A stretch of DNA of 64,000 nucleotides from Oscillospiraceae bacterium (GTDB taxonomy: Bacteria > Bacillota > Clostridia > Oscillospirales > Oscillospiraceae): the NCBI GenBank assembly GCA_009777775.1, contig WRLE01000013.1:1-64000 (forward strand), in the 5' to 3' direction. Shown here in pieces: positions 18,310 through 26,822 of the stretch. How positions within the stretch are numbered: position 1 is the stretch's first letter; every line of letters begins with the position of its first letter. The translations under genes were made by a program, and so were the position numbers. The notes under the pieces were generated by a model. The model had not been told where the DNA came from and searched no databases. It was given only the letters and a program-made list of their open reading frames with translations.

Positions 18310-18656
18310 CCATTTAAGTTGTGAAGCCATCTAGCAAAATAACTTATGAGCTACATTTTCCAACAAAAACGCTAAAAGTGCCATGAATCCCATGATGCGT
18401 GGCTTTTTAGGTAATAACAAGGCAAAGCGAGTCAAAGTCTAAACTAGATAAGGCAAAGCGAGTCAAAGCAAAGCAAAGCAAAGACAAAACTTAGGCAAAT
18501 CAATCGAGCGCAAACACTTTATACACAAAAGCAAGTGATTGAACGATGCGCCAAAAAAGCAAATTGGCAATCATATGCGAAATCATCTTTGGATAAATCG
18601 TCCATCGGCGAAGCTCTGCAATTGGCGAAATAAACATTGATGAAATCATAAAGAAG
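18310..18656. other. Intergenic region with short direct repeats
   Basis: A weak GCCA/TGGC hairpin followed by T residues near 18371-18409 could end the 58-residue gene. GGCAAAGCGAGTCAAAG occurs at 18421 and again about 30 bp later, then degrades into AAAGC repeats. An open frame without a start codon (18448-18633) ends before the NuoE-like gene and looks like a remnant. No clear promoter for the downstream operon was found. Confidence 0.5.
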
Positions 18657-18668
18657 GTGAGTGAAAGT

Positions 18669-19166
18669 ATGAGCTGTGAAAGAGGTTGTACCGGGGAAAT
18701 GAGGTACGACTACACGGAGCTGGATAAGACACTCGCATACTACGGCGGAACCGATGGTAGCCTTATAACCGTCCTGCAAAAAGCCCAGGACATTTATGGC
18801 TATCTCCCGCGTGAAGTAATCGAGTACATTTCAGCCGGGTTAAAACTCAAATCAGCAAAGGTCTATGGCGTCGCAACATTCTATACGCAATTTCGATTCA
18901 ATCCTGTTGGCAAATATCTAATTCTGCTTTGCATGGGTACTGCGTGCCATGTCAACGGAGCAAAAACCATCGAAGAAGCTATTATTGAAGAACTTGGTAT
19001 ATCTGATGGAGAAACAACGGAAGACGGTTTGTTCACATTGAGTAACGTTGCATGTCTTGGCTGCTGCAGCCTTTCCCCTGTAATGATGATAAACCAAGAT
19101 ACTTACGGGACGCTTACGGCTGACAAGGTAAAAGAAATCCTCGATGGCCTTAGAGCAGCGGCATAG
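18669..19166 (+). CDS. NuoE/HndA-like thioredoxin-fold [2Fe-2S] subunit
   Basis: The 165-residue protein carries the NuoE pattern: a helical N-terminus (LQKAQDIYGYLPREVIEYIS), GVATFYTQFRF, then four Cys for a [2Fe-2S] cluster in CMGTACHVNGA and CLGCCSLSP. It would pass electrons within a flavin-based NAD(P)H complex. ATG 18669 is preferred: AGAAGG ends 11 bases upstream; an in-frame GTG 18657 is too close to it. The operon continues with a NuoF-like and a fused NuoG/GltD-like gene. Confidence 0.88.
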   Translation: MSCERGCTGEMRYDYTELDKTLAYYGGTDGSLITVLQKAQDIYGYLPREVIEYISAGLKLKSAKVYGVATFYTQFRFNPVGKYLILLCMGTACHVNGAKTIEEAIIEELGISDGETTEDGLFTLSNVACLGCCSLSPVMMINQDTYGTLTADKVKEILDGLRAAA

Positions 19167-19177
19167 GAGGTGACGCA

Positions 19178-20929
19178 GTGAGAATACTAGTAGGACAAGG
19201 AAGTTGCGGTAATGCAGCAGGAGCCAACAAGGTTTTTGATGTTTTAGTGTCAGCATTTCTTGAAAATGATATAAAAGCGGAGCTATTGAGTACTGGATGC
19301 ATCGGTGCTTGCTATCTGGAGCCAATTGTGGAAATTATCGCTGATAACGGTGATAAATGTACATATGTCAGGGTAACAGCAGAAGATGCAGCGCAAATTG
19401 TTGAAAAACACATTGTCGGAGGAAATATAATTCCCGAGCTGCTCATGCCCGATGAGGATGTCAAAGCTTTAGAGAGCCAAACCAAAATCGCCCTGCGCAA
19501 TTGTGGTATCATCAATCCTGAAAACATCGATGAATACATTGCAAATGGTGGATACTTGGCTGCTAAAAAGAGCATTACGGAACTGAGCCAAGATGAAGTT
19601 ATAAAAATAATCGAAATCTCAGGACTTCGTGGAAGAGGCGGAGCGGGTTTCCCCACATACTTCAAATGGAATGCTGCTAAAAACTCCCCCGGTGCAATAA
19701 AATACATGGTTTGCAACGCCGACGAAGGAGACCCGGGAGCCTTCATGGACCGCGCAGTTTTGGAGGGTGACCCCCATTCGGTGCTGGAAGGTATGCTCAT
19801 CGGTGGATATTCCATGGGTGCCACAGAAGGCATCATTTATGTGCGTGCTGAATATCCCCTTGCCATTTGGCGCTTGGAGATTGCCATCGAGCAAGCTAGG
19901 GAAAAAGGCTATTTGGGTCAAAACATATTTGGCACAAATTATAGTTTCGATATACGCATCAAAGCCGGAGCCGGTGCTTTCGTCTGCGGTGAAGAGACTG
20001 CTCTCATAGCTTCTCTTGAAGGTGAGCGGGGAATGCCTAGGCTCAGACCTCCATATCCCGCTGTTAAGGGATATTGGGGTAGACCCACCAACATTAATAA
20101 TGTGGAAACCTTCGCCAATGTGCCATGGATCGTGGCTAATGGTGGAGAAGCTTTTGCTGCTATGGGAGCCGTAAGCTCGAAAGGTACAAAGGTTTTCGCA
20201 TTGACTGGTAAAATTAAAAAAGGTGGACTAGTGGAGATTCCCATGGGATATACCCTAAGGGAGATTATCTTCGATATCGGAGGCGGAATAAAAGAAGATC
20301 GGGAATTCAAAGCTGTCCAAATGGGCGGTCCTTCTGGTGGCTGTATTCCAAAATCCCTTATTGATACACCTGTTACCTATGAAGACATTCCAGCCACAGG
20401 AGCCATAGTGGGCTCAGGTGGTATGGTGGTCATGGATGATACAACTTGTATGGTGGATATGGCGAGATTTTTCCTCGATTTCACCGAAAAGGAATCTTGC
20501 GGAAAATGCAGCTATTGCCGTGTCGGAACGAAACGCATGTTGGAAATCCTTAATAGAATAGTCAACGGCGATGGTAGAGACGGTGACATCGAGCTTCTCG
20601 AAGAGCTTGCTGATAAAATCAGTGCAGGTTCATTGTGTGCCCTTGGGCAAACTGCTCCTAATCCCGTCAGGACGACCCTTCGCCATTTCAGAAACGAGTA
20701 TGAAGATCATATTCATAATAAGAAGTGTACGGCAAAAAGCTGCCGCGCATTGCTTACATATTCAATAGACGAAGAAATGTGTAAATATTGCACTTTATGT
20801 CTGAGAGCATGTCCTTCAGGAGCAATTACTGGCGCGGCAAGGGAACTCCATGTCATTGACCAGGAAAAATGCATCGCCTGCGGTAGATGCTTCACAGCAT
20901 GTAAGTTCGATGCGGTTTTGGTAGAGTAG
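19178..20929 (+). CDS. NuoF/HndC-like flavoprotein with N-terminal [2Fe-2S] and C-terminal 2x[4Fe-4S] domains
   Basis: 583 residues. Domains in order: thioredoxin-like [2Fe-2S] domain (~1-85, with CIGACYLEP); NuoF FMN/NADH domain (~120-400, RGRGGAGFPTYFKW and the acidic CNADEGDPGAF loop); a [4Fe-4S] site in ESCGKCSYCRVGTKRM (~440); and two ferredoxin motifs, CKYCTLCLRACP and CIACGRCFTACK, at the C-terminus. This is the layout of the NuoF-like subunit of bifurcating hydrogenases and related Bfu-type complexes. GTG 19178 follows GGAGG. It oxidises or reduces NAD(H) at FMN in the cytoplasm. Confidence 0.9.
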   Translation: MRILVGQGSCGNAAGANKVFDVLVSAFLENDIKAELLSTGCIGACYLEPIVEIIADNGDKCTYVRVTAEDAAQIVEKHIVGGNIIPELLMPDEDVKALESQTKIALRNCGIINPENIDEYIANGGYLAAKKSITELSQDEVIKIIEISGLRGRGGAGFPTYFKWNAAKNSPGAIKYMVCNADEGDPGAFMDRAVLEGDPHSVLEGMLIGGYSMGATEGIIYVRAEYPLAIWRLEIAIEQAREKGYLGQNIFGTNYSFDIRIKAGAGAFVCGEETALIASLEGERGMPRLRPPYPAVKGYWGRPTNINNVETFANVPWIVANGGEAFAAMGAVSSKGTKVFALTGKIKKGGLVEIPMGYTLREIIFDIGGGIKEDREFKAVQMGGPSGGCIPKSLIDTPVTYEDIPATGAIVGSGGMVVMDDTTCMVDMARFFLDFTEKESCGKCSYCRVGTKRMLEILNRIVNGDGRDGDIELLEELADKISAGSLCALGQTAPNPVRTTLRHFRNEYEDHIHNKKCTAKSCRALLTYSIDEEMCKYCTLCLRACPSGAITGAARELHVIDQEKCIACGRCFTACKFDAVLVE

Positions 20930-20941
20930 GGGGTAAGAAAT

Positions 20942-23900
20942 ATGGCTAAAATAAGATTAAATATTAACGGCAGGGAACTGGAAGGTTTCAGCGGACAGAC
21001 CATTTTAGATGTTGCCACTGAAAACGGAATATTGATACCCACCCTCTGTCATGACAAAAGACTTGACACATATGGTGCTTGCGGTATATGTGTCGTTGCC
21101 ATGGAAGGTACAACCAGGCTATATCGTGCCTGTGCCACAGAAATCGCCGAAGGCATGGTAATCTATACCGATACCCCTATGGTCCACGAGTCGAGGAAGG
21201 TAAACCTGGAATTGCTTCTTTCCCAGCACAGGGGAGACTGTCGAGCACCTTGTTCTGAAGCTTGCCCGGCAAAGACCGACTGCCAAGGCTATGTTGGTCT
21301 CATCGCCAATGGTGAAATGGAAGAAGCTTTGAAACTGATTAAAGAGAGAGTTCCTCTCGCTGCTTCCATCGGGCGTGTATGTCCCCATCCGTGTGAAGAA
21401 GCTTGCCGCCGTCAATTGGTGGAAGAGCCGATTTCAATTTTGAACCTAAAAAGGTTTGCTGCGGACATCGACCTTGATAATCCCGAACCCTATCTACCTG
21501 ACATAGCACCAGCCACAGATAGAAGCGTCGGTATCATCGGAGGCGGACCGGGCGGATTGTCCTGTGCATATTTCCTCGCATCCATGGGTCATGAAGTCAC
21601 CATTTACGATGCCATGCCAAAAATGGGCGGTATGCTCAGGTACGGCATTCCAGAATATAGGTTGCCAAAGGCGGTTTTGGACAAGGAAGTTGGTCTCATT
21701 GAAAAAATGGGAGTTGCTTTTGAAAACAATGTGAAAATAGGTACAGACAGATCATTTGATAGTCTAAGAGATTCCCATGATGCAGTGGTAATAGCCATTG
21801 GCGCATGGAAAAGCACAGAGCTTACAGTACCTGGAGCTGATTTACCAGGCAATTACGGCGGCATTGATTTTCTCCGTATGGTTTATTCCAATGAGCCGGT
21901 TTCCATAGGTAAAAATGTCGCAGTCATCGGTGGTGGTAATACTGCCATGGATGCTGTCCGCACAGCTGTTCGCCTTGGTGCTGAAAATGTATACATAGTA
22001 TATCGCCGCACAAAAGCCGAAATGCCTGCGGAAGAAATCGAAATCATCGAAGCCGAAGAAGAGGGAGTCCAATTCAAATTCTTGGTAAATCCCTTGGAAG
22101 TGATTGGTGAAAATGGTAAAGTGGCGAAACTTCGCCTACAAAAAATGGAATTGGGCGAACCCGATGCTTCTGGCAGACGTAGCCCTGTAGCCATTGAAGG
22201 TGAAGAAGAACTGTTGGAAGTTGATACTGTCATCGCTGCTCTTGGTCAAGGAATACTTCCCGATGGTTTCCCAGGAATCAACCTCACCCAATATAACACA
22301 GTGGTTGCTGATGAGGAAGTGTTCACCACCAACCTTGAAGGTGTTTTCGCCATTGGCGATTGCATCAACAACGGAGCGGGAATAGCAATCGCATCCATTG
22401 GTCATGCCAAAAAGGCAGCCAATGCCATCGATGATTATCTCTTTGGAGGCGACGTTACCTTTACAGAGCCTTACAGGGTGAAACAAGATGATTTGACAGC
22501 AGCCGATTTCGCCGATTATAAAAAAGAACCACGCTCGAAAGCCGAGCATCTGCATCCCGAAGACAGAAAGGATAACTTCCTTGAGGTTCTGGATACATTC
22601 GACCTTGAAGCGGCTGTGAAAGATGCTAAAAGATGCCTAGAATGTGGTTGCCACGATTATTTCGAGTGTATGCTCATTGCCTTGTCGGATCTGTACGGAG
22701 TTGACCCCACCCGTTTCAGGGAGAGCGTGCCAAACTTCGATTACTTTGACGACCATCCCTTTATTGTTCGTGACCCGAACAAATGTATCTTATGCGGACT
22801 TTGTGTGCGTATCTGCGATGAGTTTGTGGGCTCCACAGCTTTGGGATTCGTTGACAGGGGATTCCATACTACTGTCGCTCCAGCCTTTGGCGATTCATTG
22901 CGCAATACAACATGCATATCCTGTGGTCAATGCGTTTCTGTATGTCCAACAGGCGCATTACAAGAACGTATCACCTTGAAAAAATCAATTCCTCTGGATA
23001 CAAAGAAAACCTCATCCATATGCGGACTGTGCAGCGTCGGTTGTTCCACCAAGGTGGAATCCGTAGGCAATATGCTGGTAAAAACATCTCCAGCAACAGA
23101 TTGCGGAGTGAACAATGGCGTTATGTGCGGAAAAGGACGTTTCGGACTAAATTATGTCCAACAGGAAGGTAGAATCACGGAGCCTATGATTCGTATAGGC
23201 GGCGAGCTGAAGGCAGTAAGCTGGAATGAAGCTTTCGTTTATACTGCAAAGAAAATGGAAAGCTACAAGATTCGTGGCGAAAAGACTGCCGTATCAATCG
23301 GTCAAACATATTGCGTCGAAGATGCAGGAGCGATTTTGAATCTGGCAGAAATCTTCGGAGCCGATGTATTTAGCTTCGCCAATCGTGACAATGGACTAGC
23401 CTCTGTGTTGGGATACGATGCTTCTCCAAATACTTTAGAAGAGATATTGGGAGCAAATGCACTCTTCGTATTTGGCACATCGTTGCTATCCAACCCAGTT
23501 ATACTCACCAGACTGCGCACTGCAGCTAAGAACGGTGTTCCAGTTTATGTCATTTCCGATGGACCAGTACAATTCAATATTAATTGCACAGTGGTCAAAC
23601 CGAGTAATTCCACTGGATTTATCAAGGAAGTGACAAAGGCTCTCATCGATTTAGGAGCAGCTCCCAATAATGCAAACGGCTTCGACGAGCTGAAAGCAGC
23701 CCTAGAAGGAGTTTCAGTGAGTGATGATGCCCAGTTGATTGCCACAGCATACAAAAACGCTGCCAAAGCAATGGTCTTGTATGCCATCGGCGACCTAACA
23801 CCAGCAGCCGCAACGGAAATCGCCAACATGGCAGTGGTTTGTGGGCATATCGGAAAACAAAGAGCTGGAATATACATGCTCAGACAAATGTCAGGTTCTC

Positions 23901-24442
23901 AAGCTTTGGCAAACTTCGGAGTCACAGCAACAGCAGAAGTGGCAAAAGGAGCAAAAGCTCTCATGGTCTTTGGAGAAGACACCAACGACATCTCCGATGA
24001 TGTGGACTTCCTAGTGGTACAAGACACCCACTTCACCGAGACAGCGAACAAAGCCGATGTGGTATTCCCCCTTGCCGCATATCCGGAAATCGACGGCACA
24101 TTCGTGAACACTGACGGAATAGCCCAGATCGGTGCTAAGGTTGTGGATGCGCCCACAGAGTATCGAACAGCTGACATCGTTCAAGGACTCGCAGACATTT
24201 TGGAAGAATACGCTCCAGCAGGCTGCCTCTGCGATATGGATCTATGCTGCAACGACAGTGATTGCGACTGCGATTGCGATTGCAGCGAAGTATCGGCAGG
24301 TGCCATAACAGAGTTTGGCTATGACGACGAAAAAGCAAAACTCCAAGTAATAGCCGATGGAGAGCTCTTCGACCAACTGAAGCTGACCTCCTACCTCCTG
24401 AGCACCATCGAAGCCCAATTACCAAAACCAGTTTCGGTATAG
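20942..24442 (+). CDS. Fused flavin/Fe-S oxidoreductase: ferredoxin, GltD-like FAD module and NuoG-like domain
   Basis: 1166 residues. Order: plant-type [2Fe-2S] domain (~1-80, Cys in GACGICV); GltD-type N-terminal Fe-S domain (~90-165); FAD and NAD(P) Rossmann folds (GGGPGGLSCAYFL at ~200, GGGNTAMDAVRTA at ~335, GDCINNGAGIAIA at ~475); a Cys cluster near 570; two [4Fe-4S] motifs (CILCGLCVRICD, CISCGQCVSVCP, ~620-670); and a molybdopterin-oxidoreductase-like domain beginning with CGLCSVGC. That last domain lacks a Cys/Sec ligand like those of formate dehydrogenases, so it is NuoG-like and probably metal-free. No hydrogenase H-cluster motif occurs. The C-terminus holds an Asp/Cys-rich stretch (~1100-1118). 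It probably couples NADPH, NADH and ferredoxin. Confidence 0.82.
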   Translation: MAKIRLNINGRELEGFSGQTILDVATENGILIPTLCHDKRLDTYGACGICVVAMEGTTRLYRACATEIAEGMVIYTDTPMVHESRKVNLELLLSQHRGDCRAPCSEACPAKTDCQGYVGLIANGEMEEALKLIKERVPLAASIGRVCPHPCEEACRRQLVEEPISILNLKRFAADIDLDNPEPYLPDIAPATDRSVGIIGGGPGGLSCAYFLASMGHEVTIYDAMPKMGGMLRYGIPEYRLPKAVLDKEVGLIEKMGVAFENNVKIGTDRSFDSLRDSHDAVVIAIGAWKSTELTVPGADLPGNYGGIDFLRMVYSNEPVSIGKNVAVIGGGNTAMDAVRTAVRLGAENVYIVYRRTKAEMPAEEIEIIEAEEEGVQFKFLVNPLEVIGENGKVAKLRLQKMELGEPDASGRRSPVAIEGEEELLEVDTVIAALGQGILPDGFPGINLTQYNTVVADEEVFTTNLEGVFAIGDCINNGAGIAIASIGHAKKAANAIDDYLFGGDVTFTEPYRVKQDDLTAADFADYKKEPRSKAEHLHPEDRKDNFLEVLDTFDLEAAVKDAKRCLECGCHDYFECMLIALSDLYGVDPTRFRESVPNFDYFDDHPFIVRDPNKCILCGLCVRICDEFVGSTALGFVDRGFHTTVAPAFGDSLRNTTCISCGQCVSVCPTGALQERITLKKSIPLDTKKTSSICGLCSVGCSTKVESVGNMLVKTSPATDCGVNNGVMCGKGRFGLNYVQQEGRITEPMIRIGGELKAVSWNEAFVYTAKKMESYKIRGEKTAVSIGQTYCVEDAGAILNLAEIFGADVFSFANRDNGLASVLGYDASPNTLEEILGANALFVFGTSLLSNPVILTRLRTAAKNGVPVYVISDGPVQFNINCTVVKPSNSTGFIKEVTKALIDLGAAPNNANGFDELKAALEGVSVSDDAQLIATAYKNAAKAMVLYAIGDLTPAAATEIANMAVVCGHIGKQRAGIYMLRQMSGSQALANFGVTATAEVAKGAKALMVFGEDTNDISDDVDFLVVQDTHFTETANKADVVFPLAAYPEIDGTFVNTDGIAQIGAKVVDAPTEYRTADIVQGLADILEEYAPAGCLCDMDLCCNDSDCDCDCDCSEVSAGAITEFGYDDEKAKLQVIADGELFDQLKLTSYLLSTIEAQLPKPVSV

Positions 24443-24497
24443 GGAGTAGACAGAGCGCGCGCGAGAAGGACAAGTTAAGCAACAAAAGAACATAGAG

Positions 24498-24533
24498 AAA
24501 GCAGCCCTGGATTCATCCAAGGCTGCTTTTTAT
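24498..24533. terminator. Bidirectional terminator between the oxidoreductase operon and glnN
   Basis: AAAGCAGCC (24498-24506) pairs with GGCTGCTTT (24521-24529), and T residues follow. It separates two convergent transcription units. Confidence 0.88.
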
Positions 24534-24606
24534 TACTGGTAATTATTGTGCTAAAATCATATCTAATTATTCATTGCATACATCGTAGGCACTAAACGTG
24601 TCATCC

Positions 24607-26718
24607 TTAAATAATGCTATACATAATTTGAGCATAGGTGGGGAAAGGCCAACGCTTGCGAGACACGATGCCCTCCAATTCATCGACAACATGACGCACT
24701 TCAGAAATAGCAGCACAAACATCATCACGATAAAACGCGGCTCGTGAAAGCAAGTCATCTTCATCATCAACAAGAGCTAAAGCACCATCTAAACTATCCA
24801 ACCTAACAAGTAAACCAGCAGATAATTCAGAAACATTGCTTAAAATACGATGCTCCAAAGAATCGTCATAATTAATATAATCGAAATTATACACAAAACC
24901 TAGCTTCGCCTGTAAAAGAGATACTAAATCATTTTGATAATCGATGCAAGCAGGAATAATTTCCGTTTTCACCATATCAAGGAGAGTCAAAGCCTCGATA
25001 TGAATAGTCTTGCAATACCCCTCCAATAGAATCTCATAACGAGAATGAAGTTCCGCTTCGGTAAAAACCTTATGGGAAGCGAAAAGCTCTATACTCATAT
25101 CAGAAACAAGAACAGGAAGCGCATCCACTGTTGTTTCCAAGTTGGATAAACCTCTATCCATTGCATCGGCTTTCCATTCATCGGAATAATTGTTCCCCTT
25201 GAAAAGGATTCTCTTATGATTTTGGAAAGTTTCCTTCACCAGTAAAGCCAAGTCAGCGTTGAAATCCTTTGCCTTTTCCAAGCGGTCGGCAAATTGTCTT
25301 AAAATTTCTGCAACCACAGTATTTAAAACTATGTTCGGGTCAGCTATGGATAGTGCAGAACCCAGCATACGAAACTCGAACTTGTTTCCTGTGAAAGCAA
25401 AGGGTGATGTTCTATTTCTATCAGTGGAATCCCTGGGGATATGAGGCAAAGCCATGACCCCTATTTCCATGGATAACTTTTCCCTGCTCAAATAGTCTTC
25501 GCCAGATTCCAAAGCCTCGAGGATTTCCGTCAGTTCATCACCTAGGTACATGGACATGATAGCAGGGGGAGCTTCGTTTGCTCCCAACCTATTGTCGTTT
25601 CCAGCACTGGCGACAGAAACCCTGAGCAAATCCTGGTAATCGTCCACAGCCTTTATAACAGCAACCAAAAAGAGTAAAAATTGTGCATTTTCATATGGAG
25701 TTTCACCTGGGTCAACTAGATTAAGACCAGTATCAGTACTAATGGACCAGTTATTATGCTTCCCGCTGCCGTTCACGCCTGCAAAGGGTTTTTCGTGGAG
25801 CAAGCAGGCAAGGTTGTGGCGATTGGCAATGCTTTTCATGAGTTCCATGGTGAGCTGGTTATGGTCGGTTGCTATGCTGGCAGTGGTGTAAATGGGAGCG
25901 AACTCGTGCTGGGCAGGAGCGACTTCGTTATGCTTGATTTTCGCATAAACTCCGAGCTTCCAAAGCTCCTCTTCCAAATCCCTCATAAAAGCAGCGACCC
26001 TAGGCTTTATATTTCCATAGTAATGGTCTTCCAGCTCCTGTCCCTTTGGTGGTCGGGCTCCGAAAAGAGTTCTCCCTGTATACATTATATCAGGACGTTT
26101 TAGATACATATCTTTGTCAATCAGGAAGTATTCCTGCTCTGGACCAACCATTGGTATAACACGGTTTGCGGAAGTATTTCCAAATAATCTCAAAATGCGT
26201 AATGCTTGCATATCCAAAGCCTGCATAGAACGCAGCAGCGGTGTTTTTTTATCTAAAGCTTCGCCACTGTATGAGCAATAAGCGGTGGGTACATAAAGTG
26301 TGTTATCTTTGATGAAGGCGAAGGAAGTGATGTCCCAAATCGTATAACCTCTGGCTTCAAATGTTGCTCGCAAGCCCCCGGAGGGGAAACTGGATGCATC
26401 TGATTCGCCCCTGACCAGTTCCTTACCCGAAAAGTCCATTATGACTTTTCCTTCACCATATGGCGATATGAAGCTATTGTGCTTTTCAGCGGTTACACCG
26501 GTCATGGGTTGGAACCAGTGGGTAAAATGGGTTGCCCCCTTTGCCACCGCCCAGTCTTTCATGGCGTTGGCAACAACATTGGCTATGTCAAGTTCCAGGT
26601 GGGTGCCTTGGGACATTGTTTTTTTCAAGGCTTCATATATATCGATGGGAAGTCGCTCACGCATAACAGCATCGTTAAACACCATACTACCAAACATATT
26701 TGGAATATCTTTCATCAT
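24607..26718 (-). CDS. glnN: Type III glutamine synthetase
   Basis: It makes glutamine from glutamate, ammonia and ATP. At 703 residues it has the GSIII length, about 1.6 times that of GSI. Family signatures are clear: THFTHWFQPMTG, the metal-binding VGPEQEYFLID and HNEVAPAQHEFAP, the catalytic GSGKHNNWSIST, and the long helical C-terminal extension. GAAAGG precedes ATG 26718. It has its own promoter just past gatB and a 27-bp palindrome in its leader. A type I enzyme (glnA) is encoded at 62272, so the organism carries two glutamine synthetases in one region. Confidence 0.95.
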   Translation of the reverse strand: MMKDIPNMFGSMVFNDAVMRERLPIDIYEALKKTMSQGTHLELDIANVVANAMKDWAVAKGATHFTHWFQPMTGVTAEKHNSFISPYGEGKVIMDFSGKELVRGESDASSFPSGGLRATFEARGYTIWDITSFAFIKDNTLYVPTAYCSYSGEALDKKTPLLRSMQALDMQALRILRLFGNTSANRVIPMVGPEQEYFLIDKDMYLKRPDIMYTGRTLFGARPPKGQELEDHYYGNIKPRVAAFMRDLEEELWKLGVYAKIKHNEVAPAQHEFAPIYTTASIATDHNQLTMELMKSIANRHNLACLLHEKPFAGVNGSGKHNNWSISTDTGLNLVDPGETPYENAQFLLFLVAVIKAVDDYQDLLRVSVASAGNDNRLGANEAPPAIMSMYLGDELTEILEALESGEDYLSREKLSMEIGVMALPHIPRDSTDRNRTSPFAFTGNKFEFRMLGSALSIADPNIVLNTVVAEILRQFADRLEKAKDFNADLALLVKETFQNHKRILFKGNNYSDEWKADAMDRGLSNLETTVDALPVLVSDMSIELFASHKVFTEAELHSRYEILLEGYCKTIHIEALTLLDMVKTEIIPACIDYQNDLVSLLQAKLGFVYNFDYINYDDSLEHRILSNVSELSAGLLVRLDSLDGALALVDDEDDLLSRAAFYRDDVCAAISEVRHVVDELEGIVSRKRWPFPTYAQIMYSII

Positions 26719-26756
26719 AAAACCATACCTTTCGAAAATGGATTGCCAGAAATGCT

Positions 26757-26817
26757 AATGCTTCGTATTTAATACGGAGCATTAATTATACTATACCATA
26801 TTATTATCTAATAGCAA
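26757..26817 (-). promoter_or_regulatory. glnN promoter with 27-bp palindrome
   Basis: On the minus strand TTGCTA (26817-26812) and TATAGT (26795-26790) are 16 bp apart. Just downstream lies a palindrome with 13-bp arms and a 1-bp centre at 26757-26783 (arms AATGCTTCGTATT / AATACGGAGCATT, one mismatch). It could be an operator or an RNA hairpin in the leader. It does not match the GlnR/TnrA consensus TGTNAN7TNACA. Confidence 0.55.
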
Positions 26818-26822
26818 GCTAT

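Noticed and set aside
18448-18633. 61-codon open frame with no start codon before the NuoE-like gene
   Set aside because: No ATG, GTG or TTG and no recognisable homologue; at most a gene remnant.
20942-24442. Reading the three-gene complex as a bifurcating [FeFe] hydrogenase
   Set aside because: The H-cluster Cys motifs are absent from all three proteins.
20942-24442. Reading the C-terminal domain as an active formate dehydrogenase
   Set aside because: I saw no Cys or Sec metal ligand in the expected place and the domain looks NuoG-like and shortened.
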